Shown here piece by piece: positions 1-11,647 of a DNA stretch of 64,000 nt. Origin of the DNA: Prochlorococcus sp. AG-347-J20 (GTDB lineage: Bacteria > Cyanobacteriota > Cyanobacteriia > PCC-6307 > Cyanobiaceae); NCBI GenBank assembly GCA_003281485.1, contig QCBW01000001.1, positions 124,001 to 188,000 of the forward strand. The letters are read 5' to 3'. Below the pieces are notes generated by a model. That model was not told where the DNA came from. It searched no databases and worked only from the letters and a program-made list of their open reading frames with translations. A program made the translations under genes and the position numbers. The stretch's first letter is position 1, and the number at the start of each line of letters is the position of its first letter.

Positions 1-380
1 TCATTGCGATGGGTGCTTGCACAATCACAGGGGGGATGTTCAGCGCAGATTCTACAACTGCTGTAAGAGGTGTTGATAAATTGATTCCAGTTGATTTATA
101 TCTTCCAGGATGCCCACCAAGACCAGAAGCAATTTTTGATGCTGTAATCAAATTAAGGAAAAAAGTTGGTAATGAATCAATCTTAGAGCGCACAAAAACT
201 GAACAAACCCACAGATACATAACATCTGATCATGAAATGAATCTTGTTTTCTCAGAAAATACAGGTGAATACCTAAATAAAACTTCAGTTAACGCAATTC
301 CGTCCTCCAATAAAGAAAAAATAACTGAATTACCTGAGAAGAATGAAAAATCTGAAATTATAAATACTGAAGAAAATTAA
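1..380 (+). CDS. ndhK: NAD(P)H-quinone oxidoreductase subunit K, 3' part (5' end outside window)
   Basis: [46 protein letters not shown] is a typical NdhK/NuoB C-terminal segment; frame open to window start. Confidence 0.95.
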   Translation, partial: IAMGACTITGGMFSADSTTAVRGVDKLIPVDLYLPGCPPRPEAIFDAVIKLRKKVGNESILERTKTEQTHRYITSDHEMNLVFSENTGEYLNKTSVNAIPSSNKEKITELPEKNEKSEIINTEEN

Positions 381-910
381 TGGAAAAAGACAATTTAGCC
401 AACTCTTCAGATACTTCAATAGAAAAAGAAGGGGTCATAAGTCAATCCCTAACTAAAGATGGAATTTCAAATCAATCATTAGCTAATGATCATATAGGAA
501 TTGAAAATATTTCTGTTGAACCTAGCAATTTATATGAAACAGTATCGGCTTTAAAAAAATATGGTTTCAACTATCTCCAATGTCAAGGAGGCTATGATGA
601 AGGTCCAGGGAAAAATCTCGTAAGTTTTTATCATTTTATAACCATTGATGATATAGAAAAGATTGAAGAGATTAAAGAAGTTAGATTAAAAGTTTTTTTA
701 AAAAGAGATTCTGATTTGTCTATACCTAGTTTGTATAAAATTTTCAAAGGAAGTGATTGGCAGGAAAGAGAAACATATGACATGTTTGGGATAAATTTCA
801 TAGATCATCCGAATCCTAAGAGACTCTTAATGCCTGAAGATTGGAGAGGATGGCCATTAAGAAAAGATTATATTCAGCCTGACTTTTATGAACTCCAAGA
901 TGCTTATTAG
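380..910 (+). CDS. ndhJ: NAD(P)H-quinone oxidoreductase subunit J
   Basis: NuoC/NdhJ motifs [40 protein letters not shown]; overlaps ndhK stop by 1 nt (TAATG). Confidence 0.95.
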   Translation: MEKDNLANSSDTSIEKEGVISQSLTKDGISNQSLANDHIGIENISVEPSNLYETVSALKKYGFNYLQCQGGYDEGPGKNLVSFYHFITIDDIEKIEEIKEVRLKVFLKRDSDLSIPSLYKIFKGSDWQERETYDMFGINFIDHPNPKRLLMPEDWRGWPLRKDYIQPDFYELQDAY

Positions 911-2292
911 TTTAATTTCTTTAATTTACGGTATAAAAATATAACTGCTCTTGCTAGTCTTCTTGGATCATGTCTAAGGGTTGGAGTTATCCTTTTTGAA
1001 TATAATGGTGCTTGCAATACATAATAACCATCAGATAATAATTTTTCTTTATTACAAATTACAGGCTCTGCACCTTTACTCTCATAGTAGTCAACTAGAG
1101 GGGATTTTTCGAATTGACTCTGAGACAAGATTGCATTAAATATTCTAGTATTAACTCCAAAATTTGATAACTGTTTTTCAATTGATTTGATATGTTGATA
1201 AACGTCAAGTCCGTCTGTTTCTCCAGGCTGAGTCATCAAATTACTTATATAAATTTTAGGAGCATCATTCTGCAATAAGGTATCCACTATCTCTGGAACT
1301 AATAAATTAGGCAATAAAGAAGTGTACAAACTGCCTGGCCCAAGAACAATCAAGTCAGCTTCTTTTATTGCTTCGAGAGCACTTGGTAGAGCAGAAGGAT
1401 TTTCTGGTAAATAACCAATCCTTGAAATTAATTTTCTTGATTTACTTATGTTGCTTTCACCAAAAATCTTTTCGCCATCGACTAACTCGGCCCATAACAT
1501 TACATCAATATTTGTTGCTGGTAAAACTTGACCTTGTACAGCTAAAACTTTGCTAGAAGCTTGTACTGCCTTTTCTAAACTACCTGTAATAGTTGTTAAA
1601 GCAGAAATAAATAAATTTCCAAAACTATGTCCATCTAGACCACTTCCTCCTGAAAATCTGTATTGAAATAATCTTGTTAGGATAGGTTCCTCATTTGATA
1701 AAGCCGCTAAACAGTTTCTGATATCTCCTGGTGGTTGCACTCCTAATTGTTTTCTTAGAATTCCGCTACTTCCACCATCATCGGACACGGTTACGATTGC
1801 TGTAATATTATTACTGTAATTTTTTAAGCCTTTCAATAAAGTTGATAAGCCTGTACCTCCCCCAATTGCAACAATATTAGGGCCTCTGTTTAGTTTGCTT
1901 TTAACTCTTAATGCATCAACTAAAAAGGTATTTTTTTCTGGAACAAGCGCTTTTTGAATAGAATTAATACTTCTATTTTGACCAACCCCTATTAATAAAA
2001 GTCCCAAAATAAAAATTAATGGTCCCAATAATGACACAGGCAAGATACTAGTTAATCCTGTCATTAATCCAAAAAATACTTCAATAAGCCAATATAGAGG
2101 CCTTAAATTTGTCCAAATTGCTACCCCTAATAATGATGTAAGAAATCCTATTGCAGATGTAAGCATCCATCTTTTTATTACAAGGCCAGGCAAAAGCCAA
2201 CTTAAAATTCTTAAGATTTTATTTAATAAAACAAAATTAGATTTTTTATAGTATTTGTAGTATCTTCTTACACTTTTTTTTCGCTTATTCAT
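907..2292 (-). CDS. YvcK/CofD-like (UPF0052) protein with N-terminal membrane region
   Basis: [42 protein letters not shown] and [18 protein letters not shown] are YvcK family motifs; hydrophobic N-terminus. Confidence 0.9.
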   Translation of the reverse strand: MNKRKKSVRRYYKYYKKSNFVLLNKILRILSWLLPGLVIKRWMLTSAIGFLTSLLGVAIWTNLRPLYWLIEVFFGLMTGLTSILPVSLLGPLIFILGLLLIGVGQNRSINSIQKALVPEKNTFLVDALRVKSKLNRGPNIVAIGGGTGLSTLLKGLKNYSNNITAIVTVSDDGGSSGILRKQLGVQPPGDIRNCLAALSNEEPILTRLFQYRFSGGSGLDGHSFGNLFISALTTITGSLEKAVQASSKVLAVQGQVLPATNIDVMLWAELVDGEKIFGESNISKSRKLISRIGYLPENPSALPSALEAIKEADLIVLGPGSLYTSLLPNLLVPEIVDTLLQNDAPKIYISNLMTQPGETDGLDVYQHIKSIEKQLSNFGVNTRIFNAILSQSQFEKSPLVDYYESKGAEPVICNKEKLLSDGYYVLQAPLYSKRITPTLRHDPRRLARAVIFLYRKLKKLN

Positions 2293-2425
2293 TAAAAACC
2301 TCTTAAATTATTCTTCTCTAAATTAAAATCTCTTAAATCCATTATAAATCAAATACATACATCCTTTTTTTATTTCTAAAAATAGGCAATATGTAATAGA
2401 AGATAACTTTTTCGAGATAAAGGTT

Positions 2426-3211
2426 TTGAAAGAATCAAAGTATGCAGTTGAAACAGAAAACCTCTCCATAAACTGGGGAGAAATTAATGTGTTAAACAAA
2501 CTAAATTTAAAACTTCATGATGGAGAGAAGTTAGCTATTGTTGGACCGTCAGGTTCGGGTAAATCAACAATTTTAAAAATCTTAGCAGGCCTCATTTTAC
2601 CTACAAAAGGAGAACTAAGAATATTTGGAGAAAAACAATCATATTTAAGACTAGATCAAAATAACCCTCCTGATGTGAGATTAGTTTTTCAAAACCCGGC
2701 ACTATTAGGTTCTTTAACTATTGAAGAAAATGTAGGTTTTCTACTTAAAAAAAATAAAAACCTATCAAAAAAGTTTATCCGCAAAATGGTATCTGAGTGT
2801 TTGGCGGAAGTAGGATTATTTAATGTTGAGAATAAACTTCCAAATGAATTAAGCGGAGGCATGCAAAAAAGGGTGAGTTTTGCTAGAGCTTTAATCAGCG
2901 ATCAAACTCATGATGGAATTTCCAAACCTTTATTACTTTTTGATGAACCAACTGCCGGTCTTGATCCAATTGCCTCTTCAAGAATTGAAGATTTAATTAA
3001 TAAGACAAATGATAAAGCCAACGGATCATCTATTGTAGTTAGCCATGTTCTTAGTACTATAGAGAGGACTTCGCAAAAAGTTTTAATGCTTTACGGAGGC
3101 AAATTTCGATGGGCTGGCTCTATCGATGAATTCAAAAAGAGTAATGATCCCTATGTATTTCAATTCAGAAATGGGAGACTTGATGGTCCAATGCAACCCA
3201 AAGACATTTAG
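2426..3211 (+). CDS. ABC transporter ATP-binding protein, MlaF-like
   Basis: Walker A GPSGSGKST, signature LSGGMQKR, Walker B LLLFDEPTAGLDP; TTG start; followed by an MCE-domain gene. Confidence 0.9.
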   Translation: MKESKYAVETENLSINWGEINVLNKLNLKLHDGEKLAIVGPSGSGKSTILKILAGLILPTKGELRIFGEKQSYLRLDQNNPPDVRLVFQNPALLGSLTIEENVGFLLKKNKNLSKKFIRKMVSECLAEVGLFNVENKLPNELSGGMQKRVSFARALISDQTHDGISKPLLLFDEPTAGLDPIASSRIEDLINKTNDKANGSSIVVSHVLSTIERTSQKVLMLYGGKFRWAGSIDEFKKSNDPYVFQFRNGRLDGPMQPKDI

Positions 3212-3216
3212 AAATT

Positions 3217-4062
3217 ATGCGTAGAAGTTTACGAGATTCAATAGTTGGATTTTCCTTATTAGGAGGTATTTTAATATTCACATTTTTTTCTTTTTGGCTA
3301 AAAGGAGTAAGATTATCTTCAAAAAATTGGTACCTTTTTGCTGATTTTAATAATGCAAGCGGTTTATCAAAAAAATCTCCTGTAACTTACAGAGGCATAT
3401 TAGTTGGATCAATTGAAGATATCATATTTACTAATGAATCAATAAGAGCAAAAATCGTTCTAAATAATCCTGAAATTATTCTTCCTAGACCAGTATTTGC
3501 GAGGGTAGTAACCAATTCTTTTCTTGGGGGAGATGTGCAAGTTGCTTTAGAAAGTAGTGAAAAAACAATTCCTAAAAACATCGCAAAACCTACATCAGAA
3601 AAATGCGATACAAAATTAATCATTTGTCAGGGAGATACAATCACCGGGAAGCAATTATCAAGTCTTTCAAATATAACCAATAGAATTAGTCAGTTTCTTA
3701 AAGAATCAAATCAAGAAAACTTAATTGAAAACATAGTTAACTCAATTGACCAATTTGATAAAACTCAGGAAAATCTTGATGAACTAATTTATTTATCGAA
3801 ACAAGAAATACAAAGAATTGAACCCTTGATAACAGAAATTACAATTGCTGCCAATCATTTGAATAATATTTTGTCCGTTATGGATGATAAAGAAACTCTT
3901 AGTGACATCAAATTAACCATTAATGCCGCAAAATCCATTTCTAAAAAAATTGATAATATGAGTGATGATTTTGAAAAATTAACGAAAGATAAAGAGTTAA
4001 CCAAATCAATAAGAGATTTGACTATAGGACTCTCAAAATTTCTCAACGAAATTTATCCATAA
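3217..4062 (+). CDS. MCE/MlaD family substrate-binding protein
   Basis: N-terminal TM then FADFNNASGLSKKSPVTYRGILVGSIEDI, typical MCE domain. Confidence 0.85.
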   Translation: MRRSLRDSIVGFSLLGGILIFTFFSFWLKGVRLSSKNWYLFADFNNASGLSKKSPVTYRGILVGSIEDIIFTNESIRAKIVLNNPEIILPRPVFARVVTNSFLGGDVQVALESSEKTIPKNIAKPTSEKCDTKLIICQGDTITGKQLSSLSNITNRISQFLKESNQENLIENIVNSIDQFDKTQENLDELIYLSKQEIQRIEPLITEITIAANHLNNILSVMDDKETLSDIKLTINAAKSISKKIDNMSDDFEKLTKDKELTKSIRDLTIGLSKFLNEIYP

Positions 4063-4068
4063 TCAATG

Positions 4069-6246
4069 TTAGAAATCATTTATAGCGTTTAAAGCCATAG
4101 CTGCAATTGCCTTATCTGTAGCTTTTGGAAGTTGGACATATTTACCTTGAGCTGCCTCTGCCAATTCTTTACCGAATCCGCTGGCAATAAATTTTCTCTC
4201 TGTATCAATTACTAAAAGTTTTATTCCAAGCATGGGATATTTTGCAGCAATATCAAGGACCTCTTGCTTTAAATTGACATTTTCACTATCTTTTTCTTCA
4301 ACATCGCTTTGTCCAAGAGATAAGCCTAATGGTACATTCCCTCTACCATCAGTAATCCCCACAACAATTACTTGGCCTATATCTCCTGTTGAAAGAGCAT
4401 TTTTTGCTACTTTCGCTGATTGTGTTAGTCCATGGGCTAAAGGCGATCCACCACCGCAAGGCATTGTTTCTAGCCTTCTTTTCGCTGCAGTTATAGATCT
4501 TGTAGGAGGTAAAAGAACTTCAGCCTGATTTCCTCTAAAGGGAATAAGAGCAACTTCATCTCTATTCTCATATGCCTCTGTTAGGAGTCTTATTACCGCA
4601 CCTTTAGCACTTTGCATTCTATTAAGAGCCATAGAACCACTCGCATCAACCAAGAAAATAACTAAAGCTCCTGCCTTTTTTTGAAGTAGCTTTGCCCTAA
4701 AATCATTTTCTTCAATAACTATTGATTTATTGGGGTTCCTTAATCTTCTCGACTTTTGATAAGGAGCAGCAGCTCGAAGAGTTGCATCTACAGCAATTCT
4801 TTTGACTTTGCCCCTTGGAATAATAGGCTTTACATATCTTCCTCTACTATCGCTAAATATGACTGATCTACTCCCGCTATTTCCCGCTTTTGCTTTAGCC
4901 GACGAAAAAAGCAATAAATCAGGGTCAACCATACATGCCTCAGGATCTAATATGAATTCTTCAGGTATATCAGGAGTAGATTCTTCTTCTCCATCAGAAT
5001 TATCTTCTTCTTGTTCTTGCTCTTGATTATCATCATTTTCATTAGACTCAAGTTCAGACTCTTCACTGTTTGATTGAGGTGGAGGTGGCGGACTTTGATC
5101 CTCTGGAGGGGGGGGTTGAATATCTTCATCTTCTGGAGGTATTTGCATTGCTCGTGGAAGAATAACTAACCTTACTGCTACTTTTAGGTCCTCAGAATTT
5201 ACATTTTCATCACCTCTAAGAGCTGCATTAGCCTTTGCCACTTTTACTGCAAATAATTCTGACCTATGACCTTCTACTCCTCCTCTAAGGGCTTCATTCA
5301 CTAAATAGATTATTTGCTCTTTTGTTATCTTGACATCCTTTAACCATTGCCTTGCCAAAATTAATTGAGTGGATAAATTATCAGATTCTTCGGACCATTT
5401 TTCTGAAAATTTAATATTATTTTCTGCGTGTGACAGAACAGATTTTGTAATCTCAACTCTTTGAGCATTATCAATAGATTGATCTGCTGAAAGCACAATC
5501 GCAAAACGGTCTAAAACGTGATCTCTTAAAGCACCCTCTTCAGGATTATAAGTTGCTATTAAAAGTGACTTACATGGATGAGAAAGGCTTAAACCATCTC
5601 TTTCAATATTATTTTTCTCTCTTCCTGTAGCTTCAAGAATTAAATTTACAATGCCATCATCCAATAAATTTATATCGTCCACGTAAAGAACACCTCTATG
5701 AGCCTCTGCCAAAATTCCAGGTTGAAAAACTTGTTCCCCCGTACTTAATGAGGCAGCGACGTCAATTGATCCAACAAGTCTATCTTCAGTTATGCCAATG
5801 GGAACTTGAATAAAAGGTGCCTCTCTTACTTTTTTTGGAATTTCTTCAATTTGATTAAAATAATCACTTCCAACTACCTCCTCTAACAATTCATTAGTAT
5901 TAACATCCCATTCCTCTGGTTTATCTGGATCTAGGTTCCTACCAATAGGTCTTAGTGAAGTATTACTATTTGTACTTTTCAGCTTTTCCAGGATTGATTC
6001 ATTATCTAATACCTCTATAGGAGGGAGTAAAGTATGCAAACCTCTCGCTAATACTGACTTTCCAGTACCTCTTCCGCCAGCGATAATCACTCCTCCTAGA
6101 CTAGGATCAACTGCTGCCAAAAGCAAAGATAATTTCAATAAGCTATGACCTGTAATTGCCGCCAAAGGAAAAGCTCTAAAAGAATCCTTCGAATTCATTA
6201 AATCTTTTATTTCTCCTTTTTCTTTTAACTCGGGATTCAAAATCAC
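4069..6246 (-). CDS. chlD: Magnesium-chelatase subunit D
   Basis: AAA region ([19 protein letters not shown]), Pro-rich/acidic linker, C-terminal VWA with MIDAS DASGSMA. Confidence 0.97.
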   Translation of the reverse strand: MILNPELKEKGEIKDLMNSKDSFRAFPLAAITGHSLLKLSLLLAAVDPSLGGVIIAGGRGTGKSVLARGLHTLLPPIEVLDNESILEKLKSTNSNTSLRPIGRNLDPDKPEEWDVNTNELLEEVVGSDYFNQIEEIPKKVREAPFIQVPIGITEDRLVGSIDVAASLSTGEQVFQPGILAEAHRGVLYVDDINLLDDGIVNLILEATGREKNNIERDGLSLSHPCKSLLIATYNPEEGALRDHVLDRFAIVLSADQSIDNAQRVEITKSVLSHAENNIKFSEKWSEESDNLSTQLILARQWLKDVKITKEQIIYLVNEALRGGVEGHRSELFAVKVAKANAALRGDENVNSEDLKVAVRLVILPRAMQIPPEDEDIQPPPPEDQSPPPPPQSNSEESELESNENDDNQEQEQEEDNSDGEEESTPDIPEEFILDPEACMVDPDLLLFSSAKAKAGNSGSRSVIFSDSRGRYVKPIIPRGKVKRIAVDATLRAAAPYQKSRRLRNPNKSIVIEENDFRAKLLQKKAGALVIFLVDASGSMALNRMQSAKGAVIRLLTEAYENRDEVALIPFRGNQAEVLLPPTRSITAAKRRLETMPCGGGSPLAHGLTQSAKVAKNALSTGDIGQVIVVGITDGRGNVPLGLSLGQSDVEEKDSENVNLKQEVLDIAAKYPMLGIKLLVIDTERKFIASGFGKELAEAAQGKYVQLPKATDKAIAAMALNAINDF

Positions 6247-6282
6247 TTTAAAAATGCCTGATATAGAATTTATCCAATAACT

Positions 6283-6858
6283 TTGTTTTTTGTAGTGGAA
6301 TTATCAAATCTTAATATCAAAAATGGACTATGTATATCCCTCGGAGCAAATATTGATAGTAAATTCGGCAGCCCTCTCCAGTCACTTTTAATTTGCAGAC
6401 CAAAAATAGAAGAAATAATAAATGAGTGGGGAGATAGTTCTAACAAAAAAAAAGAAGAGAAAAGCAAATTTCATGCAAACTTTTTTTGGTCTTCAATATA
6501 TGAGACATTACCCCATGGTGTTGAAAATGAGCAGCCAAATTATTTAAATACTCTATTACTTGTAAAAAGTAATTCTTTTCCACAACCATCAAATAAAAAA
6601 GCTAAATTACTTTTAAAAGATCTAAAAAAGTTAGAGAGATTTTTCGGACGAGAAAACACGCCAATGGGTAAGAAATGGCTATCAAGATGTCTCGATTTAG
6701 ATATTCTTTGGTGGGAAGATTTTCATACGATTGACGAGGAATTAAAATTACCTCACCCTAGATTCATGAATCGGAATTTTGTAATTACGCCACTATCTGA
6801 AATCTTAAGTAGAAGCCAAAAAATCACAAAGTTTGATGCCCCAAAATGGTCTATATAA
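6283..6858 (+). CDS. folK: 2-amino-4-hydroxy-6-hydroxymethyldihydropteridine pyrophosphokinase
   Basis: [53 protein letters not shown]. Confidence 0.9.
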   Translation: MFFVVELSNLNIKNGLCISLGANIDSKFGSPLQSLLICRPKIEEIINEWGDSSNKKKEEKSKFHANFFWSSIYETLPHGVENEQPNYLNTLLLVKSNSFPQPSNKKAKLLLKDLKKLERFFGRENTPMGKKWLSRCLDLDILWWEDFHTIDEELKLPHPRFMNRNFVITPLSEILSRSQKITKFDAPKWSI

Positions 6859-6909
6859 ATGATTTACAAAACCAAAAAATAACTGTTAGGCTGTTTTTAT
6901 TTAAAAATT

Positions 6910-7473
6910 ATGGGCAATAAAAGACTTATAAGAAGATCCATTTTTAAAGAAAAAATATCTGAGTTAAAGTCAAAAAAATTTAGTTTCGAAATAAATAGAA
7001 TCGAGCTTCCAAATGGACATGAAGGTGAATATGGATATATTAAGCATCCTGGGGCAGCATTAGCCGTACCTATTACAAAAGACAATAAAGTTATCATTCT
7101 TCGGCAATATAGATTTGCTGTTTCAAGGTATTTATTAGAATTTCCAGCAGGTACATTAGAAGTAGGTGAAACACCTATTAATTCAATTCAAAGAGAAATA
7201 CAAGAAGAGACTGGATTCAGTGCAAAAAATTGGGATAAGTTAGGAACTCTTGTCCCTGCTCCTGGTTATGCAGATGAAGAAATTTATTTATTTTTAGCGC
7301 GTGATTTGAGCAAACTAAATTCGGAGGTTAAAGGAGATTTAGATGAAGATATAGAAGTATTAATTTTAGATCCAGACGAACTAGATAATCTTATTTCTAG
7401 TGGGGATGAAATTCTTGACGCAAAAACAGTGACAGCTTGGTTTAGAGCTAAACAATTTTTAGAAAAATTATGA
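6910..7473 (+). CDS. NUDIX hydrolase (ADP-ribose pyrophosphatase-like)
   Basis: Nudix box GTLEVGETPINSIQREIQEETGF. Confidence 0.9.
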   Translation: MGNKRLIRRSIFKEKISELKSKKFSFEINRIELPNGHEGEYGYIKHPGAALAVPITKDNKVIILRQYRFAVSRYLLEFPAGTLEVGETPINSIQREIQEETGFSAKNWDKLGTLVPAPGYADEEIYLFLARDLSKLNSEVKGDLDEDIEVLILDPDELDNLISSGDEILDAKTVTAWFRAKQFLEKL

Positions 7474-8903
7474 ATAAACCTAGAATACTTTTTTGGCATA
7501 GAAAGGATTTAAGAATATTTGATAATCAAGCTTTAATCAAAGCATTTTCATTATCAAATGCTATTACTTCAGCTTATATATTTGATAAAAATTACTCACA
7601 CGATTTTAATGCAAGTTCAAGAGCTTGGTTTCTTGGAAATTCACTTCAAGAATTAGGAAATAATTGGAAAAAAATGGGTAGTAGATTAGTTATGGAAGAA
7701 GGAAATCCGGTATTAATAATTCCTCAATTAGCAAAGACAATAGGTGCTAAATTTGTTTTTTGGAATAGATCAATTGAACCTTATGAAATTAATCGCGATT
7801 TACAAATAAAAAAAAATTTAGAAGAACAAAATATTCAGGTTATTGAAACTTGGGATCACTTATTAGTAGAACCTTTAAAAATATTTTCAGGGAATAATTA
7901 TCCTTATTCAGTTTATGGACCTTTTTATAAAAACCTTAAATCAAAAATGAATTTATTAGGTTTATATGAACAAGATAAAGTTGGTTTCCAGTTTAAAGAT
8001 ATAGATAATAAACTCAAAGATAAGAGAATAAATTCATCTGATTCGGTTCTAGAGAAATTTATCAAAAATATCAAATTTCCTGGTTCGAATATTTGTCCAT
8101 GTAGACCTGGAGAGAGTGCTGCAGAAACATTATTAGAAAACTTCATTAACGAAAAAAAAATATATTCTTATAATTCTGCAAGAGATTTTCCTTCCCATAA
8201 TGGGACATCTTTTCTAAGTGCATCTCTCAGATTCGGCACCATCAGCATTAGAAAAGTTTGGAACGCTACCTTAAATTTAAATTCAGATTTTGCAAATCAA
8301 GAAAATTACCTATCAATTGAAACTTGGCAAAAAGAACTTGTTTGGCGTGAATTTTATCAACATTGCTTATTCCATTTCCCAGAGCTAGAGAAAGGTCCAT
8401 ATAGAGAAAAATGGGATCACTTTCCATGGCAAAATAATAATGAGTGGTTTCAGCATTGGAGTAACGGAGAGACCGGAGTACCTATAGTTGATGCTGCAAT
8501 GCGTCAACTAAATAGTACTGGCTGGATGCATAACAGATGTAGGATGATAGTCGCTTCATTTCTGGTAAAAGATCTTATATGCAATTGGCAAATGGGCGAG
8601 AAAAAATTTATGGAGACTTTGGTTGATGGAGACTTAGCTGCAAATAATGGGGGATGGCAGTGGAGCGCCAGTAGCGGTATGGATCCAAAACCACTTAGAA
8701 TTTTTAATCCATATACCCAAGCAAAAAAATTTGATCCTATTTGCGAATATATAAAATATTGGATTCCTGAATTATCTAAAGTGTCAAATTCAGAATTATT
8801 AAATGGGGAGATCTCTAATTTAGAAAAAAATAATTATTCAAGCCCTATTGTCAATCACAACATACAACAAAGATTATTTAAATCACTTTATGCTGAAATT
8901 TGA
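7470..8903 (+). CDS. phrB: Deoxyribodipyrimidine photolyase
   Basis: N-term ILFWHRKDLRIFDN; C-term TGWMHNRCRMIVASFLVKDL, DGDLAANNGGWQWSASSGMDPKPLRIFNP. Confidence 0.95.
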   Translation: MNKPRILFWHRKDLRIFDNQALIKAFSLSNAITSAYIFDKNYSHDFNASSRAWFLGNSLQELGNNWKKMGSRLVMEEGNPVLIIPQLAKTIGAKFVFWNRSIEPYEINRDLQIKKNLEEQNIQVIETWDHLLVEPLKIFSGNNYPYSVYGPFYKNLKSKMNLLGLYEQDKVGFQFKDIDNKLKDKRINSSDSVLEKFIKNIKFPGSNICPCRPGESAAETLLENFINEKKIYSYNSARDFPSHNGTSFLSASLRFGTISIRKVWNATLNLNSDFANQENYLSIETWQKELVWREFYQHCLFHFPELEKGPYREKWDHFPWQNNNEWFQHWSNGETGVPIVDAAMRQLNSTGWMHNRCRMIVASFLVKDLICNWQMGEKKFMETLVDGDLAANNGGWQWSASSGMDPKPLRIFNPYTQAKKFDPICEYIKYWIPELSKVSNSELLNGEISNLEKNNYSSPIVNHNIQQRLFKSLYAEI

Positions 8904-10093
8904 ATTTCCTTTATACAAATCTTTAGAACTTTATTAAAATTTTCTGCTACATAAACTTGCTCTTCATAAGAAATTTCAGGAAACATTGGAAGACTAAGAA
9001 CTTCTGTACAAATTCTCTCTGTATTAATGAGTTTTGTTCTAGAAAAATTTTTATTTTTGTAAGCTATTTGTGCGTGTATTGGAATTGGATAATAAATAAT
9101 TGAATTAATACCTTTTTCAAAAAGTTGTTGTTTTACCAAATTCCTTAAGGAATAGTATTTTTTGCAATCAGTATCAAATAAATTTGGAAAATCTTCATTT
9201 AAAAAATATTTATCGTTTCTCACTCTGATGACAAATTGATTCCAAGAATGGGAAATTGAATCAGAGCTAATTTTTGGAAAACTAATGAATGGATTTTTTT
9301 CTAATAAATCAAGGTAATTATTAGCAATTTTTTGGCGATTATTAATCCACTTAGAAATATATTTAATTTTAATGTTTAATATGGCAGCTTGAATGGTATC
9401 AAGTCTGCTGTTATATCCAATTTGGGTATGATGATATCTTATTGGGCTACCATGAACAGCCAGTTCTCTAATTTTTTTTGCAATCTTCTGATCTGAAGTT
9501 GTTACTGCTCCACCATCTCCAGCAGCTCCTAAATTTTTAGTAGGGAAAAAGCTAAAACAGCCTATATCACCGATACTACCAACTTTGGAATTTTTCCACA
9601 TTGTGCATGTTGCCTGAGCACAATCTTCGATTACTTTTAAGTCATATTTTTTGGCCAAAGATTTTATTAAGGTCATATTCACCGCATTACCAAATAGATG
9701 AACTGGCATAATTGCCTTGGTATTAGAATTTATTTCTTGTTCTATTAGTTCAGTATTAATGAGATAAGTTTCTGGATCTATATCTACCAAAACAGGATTA
9801 GCACCAACTGCACTAATAGCCTCTGCAGTTGCGAAAAAGCTAAAAGATGAGGTAATAACTTCATCACCCACACCAATATCTAATGCGCGCAAAGCTAATA
9901 CTAAAGCATCAGTTCCACTATTACATCCAATAGTATTTTCAACACCAATCAGATTTGAAAAACTCTCCTCAAATTTGGCGATTTCTTGTCCTCCAATATA
10001 CTGGCCCCCTTTTAAAACTTTAGAAACCTCACTCTCAATTTCTGAGCCAATTTCGTGGTACTGCCTATTTAAAGTAAATGGAGGTATCTGCAT
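8888..10093 (-). CDS. DegT/DnrJ/EryC1/StrS family PLP-dependent aminotransferase
   Basis: GCNSGTDALVLALRAL, VIEDCAQATCT, CFSFFPTKNLGAAGDGGAV (PLP lysine). Confidence 0.92.
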   Translation of the reverse strand: MQIPPFTLNRQYHEIGSEIESEVSKVLKGGQYIGGQEIAKFEESFSNLIGVENTIGCNSGTDALVLALRALDIGVGDEVITSSFSFFATAEAISAVGANPVLVDIDPETYLINTELIEQEINSNTKAIMPVHLFGNAVNMTLIKSLAKKYDLKVIEDCAQATCTMWKNSKVGSIGDIGCFSFFPTKNLGAAGDGGAVTTSDQKIAKKIRELAVHGSPIRYHHTQIGYNSRLDTIQAAILNIKIKYISKWINNRQKIANNYLDLLEKNPFISFPKISSDSISHSWNQFVIRVRNDKYFLNEDFPNLFDTDCKKYYSLRNLVKQQLFEKGINSIIYYPIPIHAQIAYKNKNFSRTKLINTERICTEVLSLPMFPEISYEEQVYVAENFNKVLKICIKEIQISA

Positions 10094-10145
10094 AGTAAAT
10101 ATATTAACCCTAAACCATATTTGTATGGGTAAAAAAATTTTTAAT

Positions 10146-10739
10146 TCATTTAAACCAACTTGGTTCTTTACCAGGAGTCCATTTTATATTGCAACCTAAA
10201 GAAGGCATCTGATTTGAAGGATAAGAATTATCTTGATTCAAATCTTTTACAGCAGAGCGCAAATCTTTTCCCGATAGAGGAATATTATTACCTGGCCTAC
10301 TATCATCTAATTGGCCATGATAATACAATAAAAAATCACCATCTCCTTCATTTGAAAAAAGATAAAAATCTGGGGTGCAAGCCGCTTTTAATTCCTTAGC
10401 AAAATTTTGATTTTCATCATATAGATAAGGAAAAGTCCATCCCTGTGTTTGTGCTTGTAATCTCAAATTTTTAGGAGAATCTGAAGGATGAGTGACAATA
10501 TCATTACTAGAAATTGCGATTGTTTGAACTGTATTTTCAATTTCTTTACTTAAGGTGAAAATTTGATTCTCAATATATTTAACAAATGGGCAATGGGCGC
10601 AAATAAACATTAAAAGTAAATGCCGACTATCTAGATTATGAGAATTAAAATATTGATTTTTTGAAGAATTAGCATTTAACATTTCGAAATTAGGTAATTG
10701 AAAACCTAATTCCAAAACCATAGAATTTGTTCTGACCAT
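10146..10739 (-). CDS. Thioredoxin-fold/redoxin family protein
   Basis: LLLMFICAHCPFVKYIENQI (CxxC) plus TPDFYLF cis-Pro segment. Confidence 0.75.
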   Translation of the reverse strand: MVRTNSMVLELGFQLPNFEMLNANSSKNQYFNSHNLDSRHLLLMFICAHCPFVKYIENQIFTLSKEIENTVQTIAISSNDIVTHPSDSPKNLRLQAQTQGWTFPYLYDENQNFAKELKAACTPDFYLFSNEGDGDFLLYYHGQLDDSRPGNNIPLSGKDLRSAVKDLNQDNSYPSNQMPSLGCNIKWTPGKEPSWFK

Positions 10740-10844
10740 TGTTAAGTTAAATATTCTTTGATATTTGAAAATTATTGTATATTTTGAAGTAATCCGTAAA
10801 GATAGGTACTTTTATATAGGAGAATAATAGAAATAGTCAACAAA

Positions 10845-11627
10845 ATGCTTCTAAATCTAACTGGCAAAAAAATTCTTGTTACAGGAATTGCCAACAATCG
10901 TTCAATAGCATGGGGTATTGCTCAACAACTTTCAAAAGCTGGCGCAGAACTCGGCATCACATATTTGCCTGACGATAAGGGAAGATTCGAATCTAAAGTT
11001 AGAGAACTAACTGAACCTTTAAAACCATCGTTATTTTTGCCTCTCGATGTTCAAAATCCAGCTCAAATAGAAAAAATCTTTCAAAATATAAAAAACAATT
11101 GGGGGCAAATTGACGGATTAGTTCACTGCTTAGCATTTGCAGGACGCGACGAATTGGTTGGAGATTATAGTGCTACCACTTCAGAGGGCTTTGATAGGGC
11201 TCTTAATATAAGTGCTTATTCATTAGCACCTTTATGTAAAGCAGCAAAACCACTTTTTAGTGATGGTGCTGGCGTTGTCTCATTAACTTATTTAGGATCT
11301 GAAAGGGCGATTCCTAACTATAACGTGATGGGAGTCGCTAAAGCAGCTCTAGAAGCCTCAGTCAGATATCTTTCTGCAGAACTTGGTCCAGAAAAACAAG
11401 TCAGAGTGAATGCAATAAGTGCAGGACCTATAAGAACACTTGCGAGTTCTGCTATAGGTGGCATTTTAGATATGATTCACAATGTTGAAAAAAAGGCTCC
11501 TTTACGCAGAACGGTCACTCAAACAGAAGTAGGTAATACTGCTACTTTTTTATTAAGTGATCTATCTAGCGGCATTTCAGGCCAAACAATTTATGTTGAT
11601 GCGGGTTACTGCATTAACGGAATGTAA
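10845..11627 (+). CDS. fabI: Enoyl-[acyl-carrier-protein] reductase (NADH)
   Basis: ILVTGIANNRSIAWGIAQQL, YNVMGVAKAALEASVRYLSAELG, FabI-type SDR. Confidence 0.96.
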   Translation: MLLNLTGKKILVTGIANNRSIAWGIAQQLSKAGAELGITYLPDDKGRFESKVRELTEPLKPSLFLPLDVQNPAQIEKIFQNIKNNWGQIDGLVHCLAFAGRDELVGDYSATTSEGFDRALNISAYSLAPLCKAAKPLFSDGAGVVSLTYLGSERAIPNYNVMGVAKAALEASVRYLSAELGPEKQVRVNAISAGPIRTLASSAIGGILDMIHNVEKKAPLRRTVTQTEVGNTATFLLSDLSSGISGQTIYVDAGYCINGM

Positions 11628-11647
11628 ACTAAGTTTTTTGCATAAAA

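Noticed and set aside
4232-5026. Antisense ORFs opposite chlD (98 and 74 aa), and a 60-aa alternative-frame ORF on the chlD strand at 4947-5129
   Set aside because: Composition mirrors the ChlD coding and low-complexity linker; no independent evidence.
4990-5150. Low-complexity Pro/Glu-rich repeats in chlD
   Set aside because: Known feature of the ChlD linker between AAA and VWA domains.
10796-10809. GTA-AAGATAGG-TAC, NtcA-like consensus upstream of fabI
   Set aside because: TATATA begins only 4 nt after it and no -10 sits at 22-23 nt on either strand; such matches are expected by chance about every 3 kb in this AT-rich DNA.
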